A stretch of 64,000 nt of DNA from assembly GCA_963822435.1 (NCBI GenBank), contig CAWGHN010000003.1, positions 1,054,001 to 1,118,000 on the forward strand, given 5' to 3'. This document shows, piece after piece, positions 47,203 to 55,171 of this stretch; position 1 is the first letter of the stretch; each line of letters opens with the position of its first letter. This DNA comes from JAUYQR01 sp963822435 (GTDB lineage: Bacteria; Pseudomonadota; Alphaproteobacteria; Rhodobacterales; Rhodobacteraceae). A program made the translations under genes and the position numbers. Under the pieces are notes generated by a model. It was not told the DNA's origin. It saw only the letters and a program-made list of their open reading frames with translations, and did not search any database.

Positions 47203-48306
47203 CTATTCCACGATCAGGGTAGCGTCTTCGGGCGACCAAGCGACCAAGCCTGCGTCGCCCGCGACCAGAAGGCCACGATACTTGTCGGCATGACCCTCCA
47301 AACTTACGGCGTCCCCATTGGGCAAGGTCAGCGCGATCTGCATGATGTGGCCGACGAGTTGCAATCGGTTGATCTGGCAAGGAATAACATTTGAACCGTA
47401 GCGGGCGCGCGCCTCTGCCTCGGGCAAGGACCCCGGAAGGACATGCATCGCCTCGGCGGGAAGCACGATCGATACGGTGGCGCCCTGTGCCACCGCTGCG
47501 CCACGTTCCAGCGCCTCAAGCGGCCCGAAGGCAGAGTCCACATGCACCTTGCCACTGGCGGGAGCGCGGGCCTGGCCGGATATCAGCGTGTTGGCCCCGA
47601 TGAAGCGGGCCACGAAAAGGCTGGACGGGCGGGTATACAATTCGCGCGGCGGGCTGATTTGTTCGACGCGACCAGCGTTCATCACCACGATCCGGTCAGA
47701 CAAGGCCAGCGCCTCGGACTGCGCATGAGTGACAAAGACAAAGGTGATGCCCAGATCGCGCTGCAAAAGCTTCAGTTCGTTCTGGATGCTTTTGCGCAGG
47801 TTTGCGTCCAGCGCGCCCAAGGGTTCATCCAGCAGCAGAATATCGGGTTCCACAACCAGCGACCGTGCCAGTGCGATCCGCTGGCGCTGACCGCCCGACA
47901 GGCGCGTGGGGCGGATATCGGCCACTTCGGTCAGGCCAAGCTTGTCAAGAATGCGGTCCACCTTGCGGTTGGCTTCGGCAATCGGTGTCTTTTTCACTTC
48001 GAGTCCGAAATGCACGTTCTGCCGCACGGTCATGTGCGGGAACAGCGCGTAGTTCTGAAAGATCATCGAGGTCGGACGCTGTTCCGGGGCCAGATCATTG
48101 ATCCGATTGCCGCGGATCATCAGATCGCCGGATGTAATGGTCTCGAACCCCGCAATCATGCGCAGCGTCGTGGTCTTTCCGCAGCCGGACGGCCCAAGGA
48201 AGGCGATGAATTCACCCTTATCCACATCAAGGTTGAAGTCGATCACGGCAGGCGTGCCGTTATCGTACACCTTGCCGATATGCGAAAGTTGCAGGTCATA
48301 GGCCAA
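47203..48306 (-). CDS. ABC transporter ATPase (PotA/spermidine-putrescine type), first copy
   Basis: Walker A LGPSGCGKTTTLRMIAG, Q-loop QNYALFPHMTV, signature LSGGQRQRIALARSL, Walker B ILLLDEPLGALDANLR, H-loop FVTHAQSEALAL, and a C-terminal TOBE domain. I choose the TTG at 48306 because AAGGA lies 8 bases upstream and the sequence from there (AYDLQLSHIGKVYDNG) is the family start; no in-frame ATG fits. It follows the solute-binding protein gene. The locus has a second, similar ATPase at 52841. Confidence 0.92.
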   Translation of the reverse strand: MAYDLQLSHIGKVYDNGTPAVIDFNLDVDKGEFIAFLGPSGCGKTTTLRMIAGFETITSGDLMIRGNRINDLAPEQRPTSMIFQNYALFPHMTVRQNVHFGLEVKKTPIAEANRKVDRILDKLGLTEVADIRPTRLSGGQRQRIALARSLVVEPDILLLDEPLGALDANLRKSIQNELKLLQRDLGITFVFVTHAQSEALALSDRIVVMNAGRVEQISPPRELYTRPSSLFVARFIGANTLISGQARAPASGKVHVDSAFGPLEALERGAAVAQGATVSIVLPAEAMHVLPGSLPEAEARARYGSNVIPCQINRLQLVGHIMQIALTLPNGDAVSLEGHADKYRGLLVAGDAGLVAWSPEDATLIVE

Positions 48307-48373
48307 AGGAAAGGGTCCTTGCTTGCGGGTCTTGGTGGGCCGGGGCGCAGTGCTCCGGCCCAATTTTCAAGGA

Positions 48374-49597
48374 TCAGGCAGAGAGGAATTCATCCCACTT
48401 CTGGATCAGCAAGTCGTACTCATCGGGCCACTGGTGCCAGTAGGCGACGTTCGCCGCGCGCGTCTCCAACGAGCCGCCGTCGCGCAGATCGCCTTCCTTG
48501 ATGCCGCGATCTTCCGGGCCAACCCATGGCGCACCTTCATACCAGAAGGCGTATTTCTCGGGCGCCATGACGGCCTTGACCTTGTCGTTCGGCGAATAGT
48601 AGCCCTGCTCGGACACAGCAACGGCCGGGCCGCCGGACAGCCAGTAGTCGGCATAGGCAGTAACCGCATCAAGGTTCGGCGAGGATTTCAGCGCAGACAC
48701 GCCAATAGCCCATCCACGGTAGCCGGTCTTCATCGTGGCATAGGAACACTGCACGCCCTGGGCCTTCACGGCCATGACGGCAGGCTGCCAAGCGTCGGCG
48801 ATGATCATCTCGCCCGATGCCAAGAGGTTGACCAGTTCGCCGAAGTCACCCCAAAGGGCGCGGAACTGGCCTTCCTTCTTCTTCGAGACCAGGAACTTGG
48901 CAGCTTCCTCGATCGCGGCGGCATCCGGGTTGCCCGGGTTTGCCACGCTCAGCAGGCCCAGTTCGTTCATCGCCATGATCGCCTGACCGAAGGCGATCAG
49001 CGGGTCGACGTTCAGACCGGTTTTGCCCTTGAACTTCGGATCGAACAGGGACGACCAGTTCGAGGCCTCTTCCGCATCAACGAGGTCGGGACGGAACCCG
49101 ATCGAGTCGAAGTTGTAGACCGTCGGCACCATATTCAGTGCGGTCTGCGTTTCATCGGTCCAGATTTGGCCGACAATCTGCGCGCGCGGTTCCCATTTGT
49201 CGGATGGCTTGAGGAAGCTTTCCCGGATGCCAGTCCAATTCTTGAGCGCCGAGGTCTGGATCGGCGAGACGAGATCGGTCTGGACGATCGACGGAAGGCG
49301 CTCACCAATGATTTCCCAGCAGTCGTATGCGGTCGAGCCTGAGAGCAGTTCCGTCTGGGTGTTCGGGAAGATGTCGGCTTTGCCCGACACGGCCTTGACG
49401 CCAGACAGTTCCTTGAATTCGTTCAGGATACGCTCCTGCACGGTCACGGACAGGCCGACGGTGCGCAGTTCCTGGGATGCAAGATCTTGCGCGAATGCCT
49501 GCTGCGCACCTAGGAACGGCATGCCGCCTGCGGCAAGCGCCGCAGAGCCTGCGGTGCCTTGCAGGAACTTCCGTCTGGAAAGAGACATATTGTTCAT
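48374..49597 (-). CDS. Exported solute-binding protein (PotD-like), Tat signal
   Basis: 407 aa. The N-terminus LSRRKFLQGTAGSAALAAGG is a twin-arginine signal, cut near AQQAFA-QD. The rest is a type II periplasmic-binding fold (VYNFDSIGFRPDLVDAEEAS, WGDFGELVNLLASGEM, GWAIGVSALKSSPNLDAV). AGGAGG lies 7 bases before the ATG. It should deliver the substrate to the permeases at 51114-52841. Its C-terminal part (QGYYSPNDKVKAVMAPEKYA, FWYEGAPW) is clearly related to that of the cytoplasmic homologue at 55168. Confidence 0.92.
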   Translation of the reverse strand: MNNMSLSRRKFLQGTAGSAALAAGGMPFLGAQQAFAQDLASQELRTVGLSVTVQERILNEFKELSGVKAVSGKADIFPNTQTELLSGSTAYDCWEIIGERLPSIVQTDLVSPIQTSALKNWTGIRESFLKPSDKWEPRAQIVGQIWTDETQTALNMVPTVYNFDSIGFRPDLVDAEEASNWSSLFDPKFKGKTGLNVDPLIAFGQAIMAMNELGLLSVANPGNPDAAAIEEAAKFLVSKKKEGQFRALWGDFGELVNLLASGEMIIADAWQPAVMAVKAQGVQCSYATMKTGYRGWAIGVSALKSSPNLDAVTAYADYWLSGGPAVAVSEQGYYSPNDKVKAVMAPEKYAFWYEGAPWVGPEDRGIKEGDLRDGGSLETRAANVAYWHQWPDEYDLLIQKWDEFLSA

Positions 49598-49651
49598 TCT
49601 ACTACCTCCTGTGGTCTTTGTTTGGTTCAGTCTTCTCGTCTTGCTGTCGGG

Positions 49652-50404
49652 TCAGTAGCGCCCGACAAGCAGTCCTCCGTCCACGACCACGACCTGGCCG
49701 GTCATGTATCGGGCGCCGTTGGATGCCAAAAACAGGATCACATCGGCGATGTCTTCTGGCTCGCCTATCCGTCCCATCGGGATGTATTCGCCACACTTGT
49801 CGGCATCTGGACCGACCGAGTGTTCCTTCGACAGCAACTGCGCGGTTCGGATATAGCCGGGGGCGACCCCATTAACCCGGATGCCGTCACGGGCCAATTC
49901 CACTGCAAGCCCGCGAACGAGCCCGACCACCCCAGCCTTGGCGGCGGAGTAGTGGACGTGTTCATCCCAGCCGTAGGCGACGCCCATGATCGAAGACAGC
50001 GCAATGACCGACCCGGACTTGCGCGCCTTCATTCCCGGAATCGCGGGCCGCACAATGCGGTAGATGCCCTTGAGGTCGATGTCGAAGGTGAGGTCCCACT
50101 TTTCGTCAGTTAACTGCGGCAGAGGTACCCGATGAGCAATGCCAGCGTTTGCAACGATGGTGTCAATCTGGCCATGGCGTGCTTCGACTGCGGCAACCAC
50201 CGCATCCGCCCCTTCTGTTGACCGGACGTCCAGCACCATGAACTCGGCGCTGCCTCCTGCGGCGGTGATTTCAGTAACAACTGCATTGCCTTGCGCTTCA
50301 AGAACGTCGGTCACGACTACATGGCTGCCCGTCTTGCCAAAGGCCAATGCGGCTGCTCGGCCAATGCCGATACCTGCGCCGGTAATGAGGGTGATTTCGG
50401 TCAT
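49652..50404 (-). CDS. Short-chain dehydrogenase/reductase, first copy
   Basis: 250 aa classical SDR: cofactor motif LITGAGIGIGRAAAL, aspartate (VVVTDV) suggesting NAD preference, IVANAGIAHR, catalytic serine in IALSSIMG and HYSAAKAGVVGL with Tyr and Lys. The ATG at 50404 overlaps the stop of the next SDR (ATGA). It would oxidise or reduce an alcohol/ketone intermediate; substrate unknown. Confidence 0.92.
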   Translation of the reverse strand: MTEITLITGAGIGIGRAAALAFGKTGSHVVVTDVLEAQGNAVVTEITAAGGSAEFMVLDVRSTEGADAVVAAVEARHGQIDTIVANAGIAHRVPLPQLTDEKWDLTFDIDLKGIYRIVRPAIPGMKARKSGSVIALSSIMGVAYGWDEHVHYSAAKAGVVGLVRGLAVELARDGIRVNGVAPGYIRTAQLLSKEHSVGPDADKCGEYIPMGRIGEPEDIADVILFLASNGARYMTGQVVVVDGGLLVGRY

Positions 50405-51117
50405 AGCATCACATCTCCGGAATTCGGGCCAAGCGTCTGTCCTACGAACAAGGACGCGGCGGGCGAGCACAGGAAGGCCACCGTGGCTGCCACTTCCTCA
50501 GGTTCGCCAAAGCGGCCAAGCGGCAGTTGCGCGGCCTTTGCACGCTGCCAATCCTGCGAAAGGCTGCGTACCAGAGGGGTGTTGATCGGACCGGGGGCGA
50601 CGGCATTCACCCGCACGCCCTGTGCTGACACTTCGCGCGCCAACGCTTTGGTTAACCCGATGATTCCGGCCTTGGCGGCCGAGTAATGCACCAGTTCAAT
50701 TCCGCCTACCTGACCCAGTTGCGAGGCGATGTTGACGATCACCCCCTCGCCGCGCTCCAACATTCCCTTCAGCACCGCCTGGGTGCAAAGAAAGGTGCCG
50801 CGCAGATGCACTGCGATCATCCGGTCAAAATCCTGCGCGGTCAGGTCAGTGAAGCGCCCCTGATGCACATGTCCTGCGTTGTTGATCAGGTGGCTGACCG
50901 GGCCGAGGGCGGCCTCGGCCTTGGCTACAATCGCGGCTACGTCCGCCTCAACCGAAACATCGCCCGCGCAGGCAACGCTGCCGATCTCGGCGGCCACAGC
51001 CTCGGCGGCCTCGGCGCGGAAGTCATTGACCAGCACCTTGTAGCCATCTGCAGCGAGTTGGACCGCAATCGCGCGGCCGATCCCCGAACCGGCGCCTGTG
51101 ACGATCGCGACGCTCAT
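50401..51117 (-). CDS. Short-chain dehydrogenase/reductase, second copy
   Basis: 238 aa classical SDR: AIVTGAGSGIGRAIAVQLA, LINNAGHVHQ, VNIASQLG with the catalytic serine, HYSAAKAGIIGLTKALA with Tyr and Lys. The start at 51117 overlaps the permease stop by 4 bp. It resembles the first copy but not closely enough to look like a recent duplication, so the two may act on successive intermediates. Confidence 0.92.
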   Translation of the reverse strand: MSVAIVTGAGSGIGRAIAVQLAADGYKVLVNDFRAEAAEAVAAEIGSVACAGDVSVEADVAAIVAKAEAALGPVSHLINNAGHVHQGRFTDLTAQDFDRMIAVHLRGTFLCTQAVLKGMLERGEGVIVNIASQLGQVGGIELVHYSAAKAGIIGLTKALAREVSAQGVRVNAVAPGPINTPLVRSLSQDWQRAKAAQLPLGRFGEPEEVAATVAFLCSPAASLFVGQTLGPNSGDVML

Positions 51118-51965
51118 ACGATGTCCTCCTGCATGGCCATCTTGCGGGCCCGACGGACCGACAGAGCCATAAGGATGCCGTAGACCGACAGAAGCGCGAA
51201 CGAAAACAGCGTGGTCAGCACCCCGAAGGCAAAGATGTTGGGATGAATCTCGACAGAGAATGTGCCGTAGATCGCCAGGGGAAGTGTCTGGTCGCGGCCC
51301 GAGGCAAACAGGGTCCGAGGGAATTCGTCCAGCGACAGGGTGAATGCGAACAGCATCGCCGACAGAACACCCGGAAAGATTAGCGGAAAGGTGACCCGGC
51401 GAAAGGTCGTCCACGGGCTGACGCCCAGCGACCAGGCCGCCTCCTCGACCGAGGCATCAAAGCGGTTCAGGATCGCCAGCATCACGAGGAACGCAAAGGG
51501 AAACGTGTAGACCACATGGGTCGCGAAGGCTGTGGTGTACCAGTGCCGCTCGATCCCGATGATGTTGTTGGCCAGAAGCGATGTGCCAAGGCCGGTCAGC
51601 ACGCCCGGCACCATCATGCCCAAGACGATCAGATAGAACACCACGCTTGCGCCCTTGAACCGTTTGCGGAACGCCTGCGCAGCCATCACACCCAGAACGG
51701 TGGATGTGACCATGGTCATGAAGGCCAGGATCAGCGAGCGCGTCAACGCCTCACCCACCGGGAGGGGGGCAATCCGGGACGGAGGCGTAAGGCCGAAGAT
51801 GTGGCGATACCAATAGGTTGACCACTCTATGATCGGAAACTGCGGCCCTCCCTCCGGCCCCTGCTGGAACGAGATGATCGTTAGGACCACAAACGGCCCA
51901 TAAAGGAACAGCAGGAACGCGGCGACATAGACGGCAAGGATGGGTTTAAGGATGCGCGATTCCAT
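51114..51965 (-). CDS. ABC transporter permease (PotC-like)
   Basis: 283 aa with about six transmembrane helices. The EAA loop that contacts the ATPase is seen in VEEAAWSLGVSPWTTFRRVT. Hydrophobic segments include ILAVYVAAFLLFLYGPFVVL at the N-terminus. It pairs with the permease encoded 3 bp upstream. Overlap with the following SDR shows the catabolic genes are translated with the transporter. Confidence 0.93.
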   Translation of the reverse strand: MESRILKPILAVYVAAFLLFLYGPFVVLTIISFQQGPEGGPQFPIIEWSTYWYRHIFGLTPPSRIAPLPVGEALTRSLILAFMTMVTSTVLGVMAAQAFRKRFKGASVVFYLIVLGMMVPGVLTGLGTSLLANNIIGIERHWYTTAFATHVVYTFPFAFLVMLAILNRFDASVEEAAWSLGVSPWTTFRRVTFPLIFPGVLSAMLFAFTLSLDEFPRTLFASGRDQTLPLAIYGTFSVEIHPNIFAFGVLTTLFSFALLSVYGILMALSVRRARKMAMQEDIV

Positions 51966-51968
51966 GCC

Positions 51969-52841
51969 CTAGAGCTCCCGCTTCAGATCAACGATGCGCA
52001 GGAAGCCCGCAATCACTATGCCCATGACCACCGTCAGGATCACTCCGACCACCGAGGCCATCGCCCATTTCAGCGAACCGACCTGCGTGACGATGATGTT
52101 ACCCAGAAGGTTGACCTTGCGGCCCGACAGCGCGCCCGATGTGGCAAATTCGCCCAGCACCATGACGCTGACAAAGATCGCGCCGACCACGACACCGGGC
52201 AGGGACAGCGGGAAGATGATCTTCCAGAAGATCCGCCCGAAGCCTGCCCCAAGATCCCGCGCCGCCTCGATGATGTTGCGGTCAATCCGGGCCAGCATGA
52301 ATGCGATGGGGCCTACCATGAATACGCAGTAGATCTGCGTCATCCCGATGATGACCGACAGTTCGGTGAACAGAAGCACCTCGATCGGCTGCTGGATGAT
52401 GCCAATCTTCAGCAGAATGATGTTGATGGCACCTTCCTTGCCGAGCATCGGCCTCCACGCCAGCACCCGGATCAGGAACGACGTCCAGAACGGGATGACG
52501 CAGATCACCAGAAGGATGGTGGACAAGGTCTTGCTCTTGACCAAGAGGCCAACGAACAAGGCGGTCGGATACCCCACGATGAAGGTCGTGGCCAGAACGA
52601 TCAACCAGATCCGCATGGTCGTCCACAAGGACCCGATATAGGTGTCGGACGCGAAGAACTGCTTCCAGCTGGCCAGCGTCGGATCTGGCGAGATGTTGAA
52701 AGTCGTCTGCGTCCAGAACGAGACATAGACGATCATCATGATCGGCAGGATCAGAAACAGCGCCATCCAGATGATGCCAGGCAGCAGCAAAAGTCGGGTT
52801 GTCCAGTCCTTGCGCGGAACAGATGCGGTTTCGTCAGACAT
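51969..52841 (-). CDS. ABC transporter permease (PotB-like)
   Basis: 290 aa, about six transmembrane helices, EAA loop IIEAARDLGAGFGRIFWKII. A basic, hydrophilic N-terminus (SVPRKDWTTRLLLLPGIIW) leads into the first helix. The start overlaps the last base of the ATPase stop at 52841. Together with the PotC-like subunit it forms the membrane channel. Confidence 0.93.
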   Translation of the reverse strand: MSDETASVPRKDWTTRLLLLPGIIWMALFLILPIMMIVYVSFWTQTTFNISPDPTLASWKQFFASDTYIGSLWTTMRIWLIVLATTFIVGYPTALFVGLLVKSKTLSTILLVICVIPFWTSFLIRVLAWRPMLGKEGAINIILLKIGIIQQPIEVLLFTELSVIIGMTQIYCVFMVGPIAFMLARIDRNIIEAARDLGAGFGRIFWKIIFPLSLPGVVVGAIFVSVMVLGEFATSGALSGRKVNLLGNIIVTQVGSLKWAMASVVGVILTVVMGIVIAGFLRIVDLKREL

Positions 52842-53920
52842 CAGCGCGCCTCCCGGCCAAATACGATGGCGTGGTCAGGGTTCCAGGTCAGCAGATAGTC
52901 CTGCTTCGGGGCATAGGTTTCGGGGGCGCCCAGACTAAGGTGGTGCTCCATCTCGACCACTTTGCCGTCACCGGTCTCAAAGAAGTTCATGATCGATGAC
53001 CCGAGGTATTCCGATGCGATGAATGTGGCCTTCAGCGCAGGCCCGTCAGATCTGTCCGAGGCCGACTGAACCTTCATCCGGTCATAGCGCACAGCATAAA
53101 TGTCGCGGTCGGATTTGCGGGCAGCCGGGGCGGCGACAGTGCCGAAGGGGCCGGTAAACTGACCGCCGGTCAGCTTGCCCTCGAAAAGATTGAACCGGTT
53201 CAGGAAATGCGCCACATCCGGCGATGATGGCGCGCTGTACACATCGTCAGAGGCGCCAGTCTGAATGATGCGACCCCGGTCCAGCACAACCACGCGGTCT
53301 CCCATCGCCAGTGCCTCGCTCTCACTGCCGGTCACATGCAGGAAGGTGACGCCGAGACGCTCACGAATGGCGCGAAGTTCGTTGCGCATCCGCCCGCGCA
53401 GATTCGCATCCAGCGCACCCAACGGCTCGTCCAGCAAGACCAGCTTCGGCTGCATTGCCAACGTGCGCGCCAAGGCCACCCGCTGCCGCTGCCCGCCCGA
53501 AATCTGATCTACGCCGCGATCCTCCATCCCGGAAAGGCCCACCATGGCGATCACTTCCCGCGCACGGCGATCGACCTCGCCGGCGGGCAAGGGATGCTTG
53601 CCATGTGTAAGGCCGAAACCCACATTCTTGATGACTGTCAGATGAGGAAACAGGGCGAAGTTCTGAAACACGAACCCAATGCCGCGCTCATGCGCGGGAA
53701 GAAAGGTTATGTCGCGCCCTTCGAAGAAAACGCGTCCGGAATCAGGCGTCTCGAAACCAGCGATCATTCGCAACAACGTGGTCTTGCCTGACCCCGAGGG
53801 CCCAAGGAACGATACGTATTCGTTCACGCGGACATCAAGCGTCACGTCTTCAAGCGCGACGAGGTCGCCGTACCGCTTTGTCACGCCGTCCAATCGAAAT
53901 ACTGCCGTATCCACCGTCAC
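52841..53920 (-). CDS. ABC transporter ATPase (PotA type), second copy
   Basis: 359 aa: Walker A LGPSGSGKTTLLRMIAG, QNFALFPHLTV, signature ISGGQRQRVALARTL, Walker B LVLLDEPLGALDANLRGR, and a TOBE-type C-terminus. The H-loop reads HVTGSESEALAM, with glycine-serine where the family usually has HDQ; the histidine is kept. It is the first gene of the transport operon, transcribed leftward from the operator-like region at 54018. Confidence 0.92.
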   Translation of the reverse strand: MTVDTAVFRLDGVTKRYGDLVALEDVTLDVRVNEYVSFLGPSGSGKTTLLRMIAGFETPDSGRVFFEGRDITFLPAHERGIGFVFQNFALFPHLTVIKNVGFGLTHGKHPLPAGEVDRRAREVIAMVGLSGMEDRGVDQISGGQRQRVALARTLAMQPKLVLLDEPLGALDANLRGRMRNELRAIRERLGVTFLHVTGSESEALAMGDRVVVLDRGRIIQTGASDDVYSAPSSPDVAHFLNRFNLFEGKLTGGQFTGPFGTVAAPAARKSDRDIYAVRYDRMKVQSASDRSDGPALKATFIASEYLGSSIMNFFETGDGKVVEMEHHLSLGAPETYAPKQDYLLTWNPDHAIVFGREAR

Positions 53921-54017
53921 CTCGTTCTGGATCGGTTCAAGGTGCCAAGCGTGACACCCGTTTTGTTGTGGCCCGGCTTCGCGACACGGCCAGTTGCCCA
54001 GCTGGATTTCAGGAGCA

Positions 54018-54057
54018 CTATAAAAACTGCACTTCGTATAAAATGACGGTTTTATAG
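54018..54057. promoter_or_regulatory. AT-rich inverted repeat, probable operator/promoter of the transport operon
   Basis: CTATAAAA (54018-54025) and TTTTATAG (54050-54057) are perfect complements 24 bases apart, with a further ATAAAA between them. This A/T-rich patch lies in the 267-bp gap between the GntR gene and the first ATPase gene, about 100 bp ahead of the ATPase start. It could be the -10 region and the binding site for the adjacent regulator. Confidence 0.5.
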
Positions 54058-54187
54058 ATGTGTCAATGACTCATAATGTTTCATCTGAGGCCAAGTATTC
54101 GAACATAAACGAAAAAAAGCGCGCAGAAAAGCAGCGCCTTCGAAATTCGGAACTACAGATAATTGAGTTTCGTATGCATTGTTCAAT

Positions 54188-55171
54188 CTACTGCGGGATT
54201 AGGTACGGTGCAAAAGCTCCCGTTTCATGGACTACAGCGACAATCTTCAGCCTGGACAGATTTCGCCGAGCCATGATCTCGACGTGGTCCCTTAAATATT
54301 CCACCGCAGAATCAATTGGATGCCGTGAAATCAGATCAAAGACCGTACGGTACTGGTCCTTTGTTTCTTCGTCGTTTGGCAAGCCTAAGGAAGTAAGGGC
54401 CCTGCTTAGCGAGGATAGAAGCAGCCGGTTGCTGCGGATCATCTCGACCAAGGTCGCGTTTGGTGCCTGCGCGATGCACAGTTCTAGCAAGGAATCACTC
54501 AACGATTCAGAGGTCAGTATAGCACCCGAATCTATCATTTCCAGAAGATGCTCCACCTCGGCATAGCGGATATGGGGCGCTGCCAGACGAAGCGCCGCCG
54601 GTTCCATAATGCTGCGCATCTCAAACTTCTCGCGCACCGTGCGTGCGGTAAGCGGCCCGGCGATCCAATGCGAACTTGCGCTCTTTCGAATCAACCCACG
54701 CTCTTGCAGGCGGGCAAGGACATCGCGCGCCACTGTTCGACTGACGCCAAGGTATTCGGAAAGCTCAGTTTCCACTATGCGGAACTCTCCGAAAATCTGG
54801 CACGAGGCCACCTGTTCCTCGACCTGCTCGTAGACATGGCGCCATGTTCCGCGCGTTTGCAGCGCGTCATCCACCTCGCCGGGGATGGTCAACGGGAATT
54901 CCTGCAAATCGCGGCGCAGCGGTATGATCGCCTTTCCCGCTGGCCCCACCAGATACCCGCGCCCTTCAAAACGGTGGATCAGCCCCTCGGCCAGTAGGTG
55001 CCGCAACGCCGCCTGCACAGGGACGCGACTGGTATTCATGGTGGTGGCAATCGGGCCTTCCAGGAGGACCAGACCTTCGGGCAAGGTGCCGCGCTTGATG
55101 TTGCTGCGCAGAACGCGGGTGATCAGCTCATAGCGCGGTTCCTTTGCAAAGGGATTTGCCGACCGGATCAT
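54188..55171 (-). CDS. GntR-family regulator with two winged-helix segments (FCD type)
   Basis: 327 aa. Residues about 12-75 (ELITRVLRSNIKRGTLPEGL, SRVPVQAALRHLLAEGLIHR, FEGRGYLVG) and about 110-175 (VYEQVEEQVASCQIFGEFRI, VSRTVARDVLARLQERGLIR) both look like GntR winged helix-turn-helix units. The rest is an alpha-helical FCD-type ligand domain (FEMRSIMEPAALRLAAPHIR, LISRHPIDSAVEYLRDHVEI). One such unit is normal in the family. It starts inside the stop of the solute-binding homologue (ATGA) and probably controls the transport operon downstream. Confidence 0.85.
   Translation of the reverse strand: MIRSANPFAKEPRYELITRVLRSNIKRGTLPEGLVLLEGPIATTMNTSRVPVQAALRHLLAEGLIHRFEGRGYLVGPAGKAIIPLRRDLQEFPLTIPGEVDDALQTRGTWRHVYEQVEEQVASCQIFGEFRIVETELSEYLGVSRTVARDVLARLQERGLIRKSASSHWIAGPLTARTVREKFEMRSIMEPAALRLAAPHIRYAEVEHLLEMIDSGAILTSESLSDSLLELCIAQAPNATLVEMIRSNRLLLSSLSRALTSLGLPNDEETKDQYRTVFDLISRHPIDSAVEYLRDHVEIMARRNLSRLKIVAVVHETGAFAPYLIPQ

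Noticed and set aside
44665..48306. The amidase plus carboxylase genes as a standard urea carboxylase/allophanate hydrolase pathway
   Set aside because: The amidase lacks the allophanate hydrolase C-terminal domain and is 10 kb from the carboxylase genes, which instead sit with pxpA and hyuAB.
54111..54140. T-rich stretch after the GntR gene (minus strand) as a terminator
   Set aside because: The run of T is good but the stem before it has only about 4 clear pairs. It is possible, but not supported enough to list.
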